Assembly: GCA_003508565.1 (NCBI GenBank) | Contig: DNUI01000001.1 | Location: forward strand, 1 to 5,119 | Reading direction: 5' to 3' | DNA from: Syntrophaceae bacterium | GTDB taxonomy: Bacteria > Desulfobacterota > Syntrophia > Syntrophales > UBA2185 | Length of the DNA stretch: 5,119 bases | Shown here: positions 1 through 5,119 of the stretch, piece after piece | Numbering within the stretch: the stretch's first letter is position 1 | Layout: every line of letters begins with the position of its first letter | Notes under the pieces: model-generated | The model's database searches: none | Told to the model about the DNA's origin: nothing | The model's input: only the letters and a program-made list of their open reading frames with translations | Program-made: the position numbers and the translations under genes

Positions 1-777
1 GATGCCAATGTCATTGGAACGAACGGCTATGAAGAAACGAAGAATTCCGACGTAGTCATTATTACGTCAGGTATTGCCAGAAAACCCGGCATGAGCCGCG
101 AAGATCTGCTGAAAATCAATTCAGATATCGTCGGTTCGGTGGTGGAAAATGTCGTAAAAGCGTCACCGAATTGCTTCATCATCATCGTGAGCAACCCCTT
201 GGATACAATGACGTATCTTGCCCTGAAGACCAGCAAATTCCCAAGAAACAGGGTCATGGGTCAGGCGGGCGCTCTGGATTGTTCCCGATTCCAGTGCTTC
301 CTCGGAATGGAGTTGAACATGTCCATTGAGGACATTAAGGTCATATTGCTCGGCGGCCATGGCGATGACATGGTTCCCATGCCGAGATTTTCCACGGTAA
401 ATGGTATTCCGGTAACTGAATTCATTTCCAAAGAAAGACTTGACCAGATTGTGGATAGAACGAAAAAGGCGGGCGGCGAGATCGTTGCGCTGCTGAAAAC
501 GGGGAGCGCCTTCTATTCACCATCTCTTGGCGCCGTAATCATGGCGGAAGCTATACTGAAAGACAAGAGGAGGCTCATTCCGAGCTGTGTATATCTGGAC
601 GGTGAATATGGCCTGAAGGATATCTGTTTCGGTGTGCCGACAGTCCTCGGAGCAAACGGTATTGAGAAGATTCTTGAACTCAAGCTGAACGCAGAAGAAC
701 AGGCAGCGCTGAAGAAGTCTGCCGAGAGCGTAGGCAAGACGATCGCGGAAATGAAAGCGATTAAGGGCCTAAAATAG
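1..777 (+). CDS. mdh: Malate dehydrogenase, LDH-like type (5' end outside window)
   Basis: NAD-dependent malate dehydrogenase interconverts malate and oxaloacetate in the cytoplasm, in the TCA cycle or its reductive branch. The open frame runs from base 1 without a start codon, giving 258 residues. The family is about 310 residues, so roughly 50 N-terminal residues are missing, including the GxGxxG nucleotide loop. Visible landmarks, numbered from base 1, are IARKPGMSREDLL (25-37) with the two substrate arginines R27 and R33 of the mobile loop, VSNPLD (63-68), LDCSRF (92-97) with the proton-relay Asp and third substrate Arg, GGHGDDMVPM (118-127) with catalytic His120, and the C-terminal FGVPTVLGANGIEKILEL. 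The arginine in the loop and the GGHGDDMVP context favour malate over lactate as substrate. The stop TAG lies at 775-777, directly before a strong terminator, so this is probably the last gene of its transcript. An internal ATG at 91 is not the true start, because family homology continues upstream of it. Confidence 0.95.
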   Translation, partial: DANVIGTNGYEETKNSDVVIITSGIARKPGMSREDLLKINSDIVGSVVENVVKASPNCFIIIVSNPLDTMTYLALKTSKFPRNRVMGQAGALDCSRFQCFLGMELNMSIEDIKVILLGGHGDDMVPMPRFSTVNGIPVTEFISKERLDQIVDRTKKAGGEIVALLKTGSAFYSPSLGAVIMAEAILKDKRRLIPSCVYLDGEYGLKDICFGVPTVLGANGIEKILELKLNAEEQAALKKSAESVGKTIAEMKAIKGLK

Positions 778-794
778 CTTAGCCGTAAGTAATT

Positions 795-834
795 AATACC
801 CCCTCGATGCGTATGCACGAGGGGGTATTTTTTT
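795..834 (+). terminator. Intrinsic terminator downstream of mdh
   Basis: A perfect 12-bp stem is formed by 795-806 and 818-829, with five consecutive C-G pairs in the middle. The apical part can pair further (TGC 808-810 with GCA 815-817). A run of seven T (828-834) follows immediately on the plus strand, as expected for a Rho-independent terminator of mdh. Read from the minus strand the hairpin is followed only by TATTAATTACTT, so it could also stop folD transcription arriving from the other side, but less efficiently. The element occupies most of the 84-base gap between the two convergent genes. Confidence 0.93.
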
Positions 835-861
835 GCTTCATCTCCGAGAAATTTGCTCGTA

Positions 862-1728
862 CTATAATACTATTGAGGATTCAAGCGAACGGACGGCGGC
901 CTCGAGTGTATTGACAAGCAGCATAGCAATGGTCATCGGCCCCACGCCACCGGGAACAGGGGTGACATATGATGCTTTTACTGCCACCTCGGAATATGCT
1001 ACATCTCCCACCAGTCGTCCGTCTTTCATTCTGTTCACACCCACATCGATTATGACAGCGCCATCTCTGACCATATCACCCCTGATCATTTCCGGTGCCC
1101 CCGCGGCAGCGACAAGTATTTCCGCCCGTTTCGTTATTTCCGGTAGATGCCGCGTTCTGGTGTGGCATATGGTTACTGTTGCGTGGCGGTTGAGGAGCAT
1201 GAGGGACAGAGGTTTTCCTACGATATTGCTTCTCCCCACAATGACCGCTTCCTTGCCTTCTATTATGATTCCATGACGATCCATAAGTTCTAGAATGCCT
1301 TTGGGCGTGCAGGCCATATGGAAGGGATTGCCGGTGAAGAGGCGCCCCAAATTATAGGGATGAAATCCATCGACGTCTTTTTGGGGATTGATTGCTTCGA
1401 TGATGGTTGCGGAGTTGAGATGGCGCGGAAGGGGAAGCTGAACGAGGATGCCGTGAATCCTTGTATCTTGATTAAGTTCCTGTATCACGGAGAGCAGTGC
1501 ACTCTCGAGAGTCTCTTGGGGGAGTCTGAATTCCCGGGAATAAAATCCGACATCTTTGCATGCATTTTCTTTATGCCTCAGATAAATCTGCGACGCCGGA
1601 TCTTCGCCAACGAGAATTACGCCAAGGCCTGGTGTTATACCTGTTTCTTGCTTAAGGCGAGTTCCTTTTACCTTGAGCACGTGCCTGATCTCCTGCGCCA
1701 TCTTTTTCCCGTCAATAATAACAGCCAT
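862..1728 (-). CDS. folD: Bifunctional methylenetetrahydrofolate dehydrogenase / methenyltetrahydrofolate cyclohydrolase FolD
   Basis: FolD oxidises 5,10-methylene-THF to methenyl-THF with NADP and hydrolyses the latter to 10-formyl-THF. It supplies one-carbon units for purines and formyl-Met-tRNA, or works in the reverse direction in acetogenic or formate-using anaerobes. The protein has 288 residues, normal for the family. Visible signatures are the catalytic YxxxK (Y49, K53) within GEDPASQIYLRHKENA, GILVQLPLP (93-101), KDVDGFHPYN (117-126) with Asp120, the dinucleotide-binding GRSNIVGKP (165-173), and PVPGGVGPMT (257-266). All expected catalytic positions are present. The ATG at 1728-1726 matches the usual N-terminus (MAVIIDGKK). 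Its ribosome binding site is weak: the nearest GGAG is about 18 bases upstream, and an in-frame TAA lies just beyond it, so no longer ATG start is available. It converges on mdh and lies downstream of the ytfJ-like gene on the same strand with a 145-base gap. A -10-like element in that gap suggests its own promoter. Confidence 0.97.
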   Translation of the reverse strand: MAVIIDGKKMAQEIRHVLKVKGTRLKQETGITPGLGVILVGEDPASQIYLRHKENACKDVGFYSREFRLPQETLESALLSVIQELNQDTRIHGILVQLPLPRHLNSATIIEAINPQKDVDGFHPYNLGRLFTGNPFHMACTPKGILELMDRHGIIIEGKEAVIVGRSNIVGKPLSLMLLNRHATVTICHTRTRHLPEITKRAEILVAAAGAPEMIRGDMVRDGAVIIDVGVNRMKDGRLVGDVAYSEVAVKASYVTPVPGGVGPMTIAMLLVNTLEAAVRSLESSIVL

Positions 1729-1781
1729 TGTAATATTACGGTAATTCTCCCATTAAGCGGTAAAAAAGGATTCGAGGATTG

Positions 1782-1787
1782 ATTATA
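1782..1787 (-). promoter_or_regulatory. Probable -10 element for folD
   Basis: On the minus strand this reads TATAAT, an exact sigma70-type -10 hexamer. It lies 54 bases upstream of the folD ATG and would give a leader of about 45-50 bases. No convincing -35 hexamer sits at 16-18 bases (the 17-base position reads AATGAA), so the promoter is either weak, activator-dependent, or a chance match in an AT-rich gap. Confidence 0.42.
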
Positions 1788-1853
1788 AATGTAAAGTTCC
1801 TGCATTCATTCACAAGAATCTGGCATCTTTTTCGGATATGATCCAACTTGGTC

Positions 1854-1881
1854 TTAAGTGAAGAGGACACACTTCACTTAA
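1854..1881. repeat. Perfect 10-bp inverted repeat at the end of the ytfJ-like gene
   Basis: TTAAGTGAAG (1854-1863) and CTTCACTTAA (1872-1881) are perfect reverse complements separated by eight bases. The right arm contains the TGA stop codon (1876-1874 on the minus strand) of the ytfJ-like gene, so the hairpin forms at the very 3' end of that coding region. Neither side is followed by a T-tract, so it is not a standard intrinsic terminator. It may act as an mRNA 3'-end stabiliser, a weak transcription pause, or a protein-binding dyad. Confidence 0.7.
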
Positions 1882-2401
1882 CCTGATACTCTTTCACTGT
1901 GTTGATTAATTTCTCAACTTCCTCGGAAGGCAGCTTGCCTTTATAAATATAACGGCAGATTCTTTTCTTATCCAGGACGACTACATTGGAAACATTATTT
2001 TTTAGTCCCCAACTATTCAGAATGATGAAGTTATCGTCTAGCAAAATTGTGGCGCCCGTCTCCTGCTGTTTGCTTTTTATGACTCTGGCAATGATAAAAT
2101 CAGGTACTATGCTTGCCTTCATGTTGGCGATACCGAACCCGACATAGCTTTTTTCCCGATCGATCCCCTGGTCTTTCTTGAGCGTGTCGTCGACATGTTT
2201 GTTCATGTCCTTGGAGCCGATGTCCGCGTAATTAATGTAGACAACTCTTCCCTGGAATTCCGGGGAATTAAGCGTATATTCTTTCCCAAGAGAATCCTTC
2301 AATATAAAGTTTGCAGCTTTGTCTCCCACCTTTAATTCCGCTCCCGCGTAAGATACGCTCCACATCAATACCAGAAGAATACATATAATAATTCTCTTCA
2401 T
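1874..2401 (-). CDS. Exported YtfJ-like protein with thioredoxin-type outline, no CXXC
   Basis: This is a 175-residue protein of unknown function. Residues 1-19 form a signal peptide: a KR-containing N-terminus, a hydrophobic core, and SYA before a likely cleavage site after A19. The product is therefore probably periplasmic. The mature part begins KVGDKAANFILKDSLGKEY, like the opening strand of peroxiredoxin/TlpA-type redoxins. FQGRVVYINYADIGSKDMN (49-67) follows, where such enzymes carry their W-C-x-x-C loop; no cysteine is present here. The only cysteines are C7 in the signal peptide and C149. The overall pattern (GRVV..; a middle ATILLDDNFIILNSWGL; then SNVVVLDKKRICRYIYKGKLPSEEVEKLI) resembles, from memory, the YtfJ family of enterobacteria, which also lacks the redox pair. 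The start ATG is well supported by AAAGGGGGAA ending about five bases upstream, and a good promoter lies behind it. The gene is AT-rich relative to folD and mdh. A thiol-redox role is unlikely on the sequence; the real function is unknown. Confidence 0.85.
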   Translation of the reverse strand: MKRIIICILLVLMWSVSYAGAELKVGDKAANFILKDSLGKEYTLNSPEFQGRVVYINYADIGSKDMNKHVDDTLKKDQGIDREKSYVGFGIANMKASIVPDFIIARVIKSKQQETGATILLDDNFIILNSWGLKNNVSNVVVLDKKRICRYIYKGKLPSEEVEKLINTVKEYQVK

Positions 2402-2442
2402 GATTTTCCCCCTTTCTGTGCAGACTAAAAAATTTATGCCGG

Positions 2443-2471
2443 AGTATAGGTGAAAAATATCATTCCATCAA
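2443..2471 (-). promoter_or_regulatory. Sigma70-type promoter of the ytfJ-like gene
   Basis: On the minus strand TTGATG (2471-2466) and TATACT (2448-2443) are separated by exactly 17 bases. This gives four of six matches to TTGACA and five of six to TATAAT with ideal spacing. The expected start of transcription is near 2436, leaving a leader of about 35 bases that contains the strong ribosome binding site at 2413-2407. Confidence 0.7.
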
Positions 2472-2500
2472 GGGAAAATCGTCAGGGAAGAGAGTTCTTC

Positions 2501-2530
2501 TTGAAAAACCCCTTAGTTCTGTGTTAAAAA
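2501..2530 (+). promoter_or_regulatory. Candidate promoter of the acyl-CoA synthetase gene
   Basis: TTGAAA (2501-2506) is followed after 18 bases by TAAAAA (2525-2530). The match is good at -35 and modest at -10. Transcription would begin around 2537, upstream of the ATG at 2560 but downstream of the earlier GTG (2521) and ATG (2533) candidates. If the promoter is real, it favours 2560 as the translation start. The region lies in the 119-158 base divergent spacer shared with the ytfJ-like gene. Confidence 0.33.
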
Positions 2531-2545
2531 TCATGAAAACTAAGG
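2511..2545. repeat. 8-bp dyad overlapping promoter and translation start region of the synthetase gene
   Basis: CCTTAGTT (2511-2518) and AACTAAGG (2538-2545) are perfect reverse complements with a 19-base spacer. The dyad brackets the candidate -10, and its right arm overlaps the only Shine-Dalgarno-like sequence (AAGGA, 2542-2546) before the ATG at 2560. It could be an operator or, in a longer transcript, a hairpin that hides the ribosome binding site. Chance occurrence cannot be excluded. Confidence 0.4.
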
Positions 2546-2559
2546 ATTGGTATAGTAAT

Positions 2560-4026
2560 ATGAATTTGGGACAAATGTTTGATGATAGTTGCCGTCAATA
2601 TGCTGACAATATTTCTTTGATATATGATGGGAAGTCTTTGACCTATGAGGCCTTGAACAGGGCAGTGAATGCATTTGCTCACGGTCTGAGGAATCTTGGT
2701 ATACAAAAAGGAGATAAGGTTTCCATCATGCTTTCCAACTGTCCAGAATTTGTCATCTCCTATTTTGCTATTCAGAAAATCGGTGCTGTTGCTGTTACAT
2801 TGAACATCCTCTCCACCGCCTATGAGCTTCGCCATCTCTTGGGAAACAGTGATACAACATGTTTGATTACAGAGACATTGCTGGCAAAAAGGTATGAAGA
2901 AATCAGGGAGGATATCCCCCTTTGTCGCAGTATTATTACAAGCAGCGGTCTGGGAACGGATTCTCCATTCAGCGATATGGTCGAGAGAGGCCCACATACT
3001 TTCACAATGCCGGATATCGATGATGACGATCCGGCTGTTATTATCTATACTGCGGGGCTTACAGGAAAACCTCTCGGAGCAGTGCTCACTCATGGTAATC
3101 TCCTGTCCCAATCCGAGCTTCTAAGGAGCGTATATCATGCCACTGATAAGGACCGTGGGATTGCAGTTATTCCTCTTTTTCATGCGTTTGGTGCCGTGGC
3201 GAATATGTTAGCTGCCATCCGTATTGGTGCGAGCATCGTATTACAGGACCGCATTACCATTGACGCCATTTTCAGCACAATCCAGAAAGAAAAAGTGACC
3301 TATATCGCCGCGGTACCGCGGCTTTTTTTAGGAATGATTATACATCAGGATGCGGGCAAATATGATGTGAGTTCGTTGGATTTTTGCATTACCGGAGGCT
3401 CAGCAATGCCGGCGGAATTTATCCCCACTTTTGAGCAACAATTTAAGGTAATATTGCGGGAAGGATATGGTCTCACCGAGGCATCTCCTGTGTGTTCTGT
3501 AGGCAGGCGTGATCTGGCACACAAGCCGGGATCAATCGGGACGCTGATTCCCGGTGTGGAAGCGAAGGTAGTCAATGATCAGGGTAATGAATTACCAGCG
3601 AACGGGATCGGGGAGCTTCTCATCAGGGGTGAGAACGTGATGAAGGGATACTATAAAGACGAGGAAGCAACTGCCCGTGTCATTAGAGACGGCTGGCTTT
3701 ACACGAGTGACCTGGCCAGGATCGACGAGGATGGATATATATTCCTCACTGGCCGGAAAAAAAGAATGATTATCACCAGCGGTTTTAATGTGTATCCCCG
3801 TGAGGTTGAAGCGGTTCTGGAGCTTCATCCGGGCGTAAAGGCCTCTATGGTTGTTGGTGTTCCAAATCTGTTACGGGGAGAAATTGTAAAGGCACTAATT
3901 GTCAGGAATCCGGATGTGCCGGCTGAGGAAAGGGATATTACAAGGCATTGCAGAACATATTTATCCTCTTACAAGGTTCCTCGCGAAGTAGAATTTGTAG
4001 ACTCAATTGACATGCACAGTTCTTAA
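2560..4026 (+). CDS. AMP-dependent acyl-CoA synthetase (ANL superfamily), atypical and short at the C-terminus
   Basis: Adenylate-forming enzyme that would activate a carboxylic acid (fatty or aromatic; substrate not predictable) to its CoA thioester via an acyl-AMP. Numbered from ATG 2560 (488 residues), the motifs are LTYEALNRAVNAFAHGLRNLG (27-47), the A3 phosphate loop at 163-173, PLFHAFG (205-211), A5 YGLTE (303-307), A7 YTSD (381-384) with the ribose-binding Asp, and the hinge/A8 region GRKKRMIITSGFNVYPREVE (398-417). Two things are odd. A3 reads YTAGLTGKPLG instead of the usual YTSGTTGxPKG, so its conserved Lys is Leu172. The frame also ends VPREVEFVDSIDMHSS-stop, just before the PxxxxGKxxRR motif that carries the catalytic A10 lysine. 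Start choice: the family normally begins near MNLGQMF, favouring ATG 2560 (AAGGA 13 bases upstream, a long spacing). GTG 2521 and ATG 2533 are in-frame alternatives without a better ribosome site. The 5' part is AT-rich. The thiolase gene follows 95 bases downstream. Either a divergent enzyme or a decaying gene. Confidence 0.9.
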   Translation: MNLGQMFDDSCRQYADNISLIYDGKSLTYEALNRAVNAFAHGLRNLGIQKGDKVSIMLSNCPEFVISYFAIQKIGAVAVTLNILSTAYELRHLLGNSDTTCLITETLLAKRYEEIREDIPLCRSIITSSGLGTDSPFSDMVERGPHTFTMPDIDDDDPAVIIYTAGLTGKPLGAVLTHGNLLSQSELLRSVYHATDKDRGIAVIPLFHAFGAVANMLAAIRIGASIVLQDRITIDAIFSTIQKEKVTYIAAVPRLFLGMIIHQDAGKYDVSSLDFCITGGSAMPAEFIPTFEQQFKVILREGYGLTEASPVCSVGRRDLAHKPGSIGTLIPGVEAKVVNDQGNELPANGIGELLIRGENVMKGYYKDEEATARVIRDGWLYTSDLARIDEDGYIFLTGRKKRMIITSGFNVYPREVEAVLELHPGVKASMVVGVPNLLRGEIVKALIVRNPDVPAEERDITRHCRTYLSSYKVPREVEFVDSIDMHSS

Positions 4027-4104
4027 CAGCGATATGTGCAGAATGATCTGCTTTCAAGGTTTTTCATTTCACTCTTCATAACATCATGGACATTGTACTT
4101 TTAG
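4027..4104 (+). other. Possible remnant of the synthetase C-terminus between stop codon and thiolase
   Basis: Reading the synthetase frame past its TAA (4024-4026) gives 25 more sense codons, beginning QRYVQNDLLSRF, before TAG at 4102-4104. The NDLL lies close to where relatives have the RR-D/E-L tail that follows GKxxRR, which suggests a degraded end of the same domain. The Gly-Lys itself is not preserved: the stop and Gln/Arg codons occupy those positions. The similarity is only a few residues long, so this is tentative. No clear promoter or terminator is seen in this 95-base gap. Confidence 0.25.
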
Positions 4105-4107
4105 TGT

Positions 4108-4115
4108 AAGGAGGG
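4108..4115 (+). promoter_or_regulatory. Strong Shine-Dalgarno of the thiolase gene
   Basis: AAGGAGGG ends six bases before the ATG at 4122, a near-perfect anti-16S match at good spacing. It fixes the thiolase start and contrasts with the poor ribosome site of the upstream synthetase gene. Confidence 0.9.
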
Positions 4116-4121
4116 TCTACC

Positions 4122-5119
4122 ATGAGAGAAATTGTGATTGTAAGTGGTGCGCGAACCGCTGTCGGCAATTTTGGAGGTGCGCTGAATGGTGTCAAAACGG
4201 TCGACATTGGTGCGCTGGTTATCAGGGAGGCGATCAAAAGAGCTGGACTCAGGCCGGCGCTCAGTGATGTTGTAAAATCCAGCCGGCCCGATGTCTTCGG
4301 TGAATTTGACCTCACAGACCTCAACAGGAAATACTACGATTATGATAACGGGTTGAAGCCCGTATATTTCGATGAGTGCATTATGGGAAATGTGCTTCAG
4401 GCCGCCTTAGGACAGAATCCGGCGAGGCAAGCCGGCGTCTATGCGGGTCTTCCCGAAGAAACCAATGCATTCACGATTAACAAGGTCTGCGCTTCCGGAA
4501 TGAAGGCCATAACCCTGGCATCCCAGATCGTTGCCGCCGGTGATGCCGATGCCATTATTGCCGGGGGGATGGAAAATATGAGCAACGCCCCTTATGGCCT
4601 TACAGATGCCCGCTGGGGATACCGCATGAACATGCCCTTCGGCCAGATCGTGGATGTCATGGTTCATGATGGGCTTTATGAAATCTTCAACGGATATCAT
4701 ATGGGTCTGACTGCCGAAAATATCGCCGTGAAATACGGCATTACCCGCCGGGAACAGGATGAACTGGCGTTACTAAGTCACCGCCGGGCGAGAGCGGCCA
4801 TTGCCGACGGAACGTATGCAGAAGAGATTGTACCCGTCTCAATTCCTCAGAAAAAAGGCGACCCGGTTGTATTTAAAGTAGATGAACGACCCATGGATAC
4901 GTCCCTCGAAAAAATGGCCAAACTTCCCCCTGCCTTCAAGAAGGAAGGCGGGACGGTGACCGCGGGAAACTCTTCAGGTATCAATGACGCTGCCGCAGCG
5001 GTGGTAGTCATGAGTGCGGAAAAAGCCAAAGAACTGGGGTTAGAACCCCTCGCAAAGATCAAAGGATTCGCCGTAGGCGGCGTTGACCCGGCCTATATGG
5101 GACTGGGGCCCATTCCGGC
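4122..5119 (+). CDS. Thiolase, acetyl-CoA C-acyltransferase/acetyltransferase (3' end outside window)
   Basis: Thiolases cleave 3-ketoacyl-CoA with CoA in beta-oxidation, or condense two acyl-CoA units in the biosynthetic direction, in the cytoplasm. The visible 332 residues show the N-terminal IVIVSGARTAVGNFGGAL (4-21), the acylated nucleophile Cys123 in NKVCASGMKA, AGGMENMSNAPYGL (147-160), HMGLTAENIA (193-202), the TVTAGNSSGINDAAAAVVVMS core (278-298), and the GLGPIP segment at the window edge. The catalytic His and second Cys of the C-terminal domain (HPxG and CxGGG motifs) lie beyond base 5119, so roughly 90-100 residues are missing. Cys123 is about 34 positions later than the usual Cys near residue 89. 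The extra length lies between RAGLRPALSD and FDECIMGNV (about 45-83) and is rich in Asp, Tyr and Lys. The start is fixed by a strong Shine-Dalgarno at 4108-4115. The acyl-CoA synthetase lies 95 bases upstream on the same strand, which points to acid activation and chain cleavage in one pathway. Substrate chain length cannot be told. Confidence 0.95.
   Translation, partial: MREIVIVSGARTAVGNFGGALNGVKTVDIGALVIREAIKRAGLRPALSDVVKSSRPDVFGEFDLTDLNRKYYDYDNGLKPVYFDECIMGNVLQAALGQNPARQAGVYAGLPEETNAFTINKVCASGMKAITLASQIVAAGDADAIIAGGMENMSNAPYGLTDARWGYRMNMPFGQIVDVMVHDGLYEIFNGYHMGLTAENIAVKYGITRREQDELALLSHRRARAAIADGTYAEEIVPVSIPQKKGDPVVFKVDERPMDTSLEKMAKLPPAFKKEGGTVTAGNSSGINDAAAAVVVMSAEKAKELGLEPLAKIKGFAVGGVDPAYMGLGPIP

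Noticed and set aside
91..777. ATG at 91 as the true start of a short malate dehydrogenase
   Set aside because: The upstream in-frame residues (DVVIITSGIARKPG) are conserved malate dehydrogenase sequence, so the gene simply continues beyond the window edge.
863..868. Plus-strand TATAAT at the 3' end of folD as a promoter
   Set aside because: No -35 hexamer lies at a usable distance and no plus-strand gene follows. It is a chance match at the folD stop codon.
833..1276. 147-codon plus-strand open frame opposite folD
   Set aside because: It is antisense to a clear folD gene and its translation is low-complexity Ser/Thr/Pro. No ribosome site or family similarity was seen.
1318..1782. 154-codon plus-strand open frame opposite the folD 5' half
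   Set aside because: Shadow of folD on the opposite strand. The composition is not protein-like and no start signal was seen.
2524..3111. 195-codon minus-strand open frame opposite the acyl-CoA synthetase
   Set aside because: It overlaps a gene with unmistakable ANL motifs. The translation is rich in Cys, His and Ser with no recognisable domain.
4038..4051. Small hairpin GCAGA-atga-TCTGC between synthetase and thiolase as a terminator
   Set aside because: The stem is only five pairs, and the following bases (TTTCAAGGTTTTT) are interrupted by purines close to the stem, so termination is unlikely.
4407..4700. 97-codon minus-strand open frame opposite the thiolase
   Set aside because: Antisense shadow of the conserved thiolase active-site region.

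Overview
This window looks like an ordinary chromosomal stretch from a mid-GC anaerobic bacterium. A deltaproteobacterial or syntrophic lineage (Syntrophus/Smithella-like) is my best guess. It rests on the combination of an LDH-like malate dehydrogenase, an unusual AMP-forming acyl-CoA synthetase and an extended thiolase, and remains an inference. No mobile element, CRISPR array, tRNA or rRNA is visible.

Layout: (1) 1-777, plus strand, the C-terminal five-sixths of malate dehydrogenase, cut by the window start. A strong intrinsic terminator follows at 795-834. (2) 862-1728, minus strand, folD, convergent with mdh and with its own likely -10 element upstream. (3) 1874-2401, minus strand, a small exported YtfJ-like protein with a thioredoxin-type outline but no CXXC. 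It has a strong ribosome binding site and a good sigma70-type promoter at 2443-2471. (4) About 2560-4026, plus strand, divergent from the ytfJ-like gene: an AMP-dependent acyl-CoA synthetase whose reading frame stops just before the usual catalytic-lysine (A10) motif, and whose phosphate-binding loop lacks its normal lysine. (5) 4122-5119, plus strand, a thiolase (acetyl-CoA C-acyltransferase) cut by the window end, with a strong Shine-Dalgarno and an extra segment of about 33 residues before the active-site cysteine.

Functionally, the synthetase and thiolase suggest fatty- or organic-acid activation and beta-oxidation (or its reverse). They lie on the same strand 95 bases apart and may be co-transcribed. 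mdh (central carbon metabolism) and folD (one-carbon folate metabolism) are housekeeping genes. The ytfJ-like gene and the first part of the synthetase gene are visibly more AT-rich than the flanking genes.

I see no clearly new multi-gene system. The most interesting features are the two departures of the acyl-CoA synthetase from its family, the thiolase insertion, and the dyad symmetry at the synthetase start.
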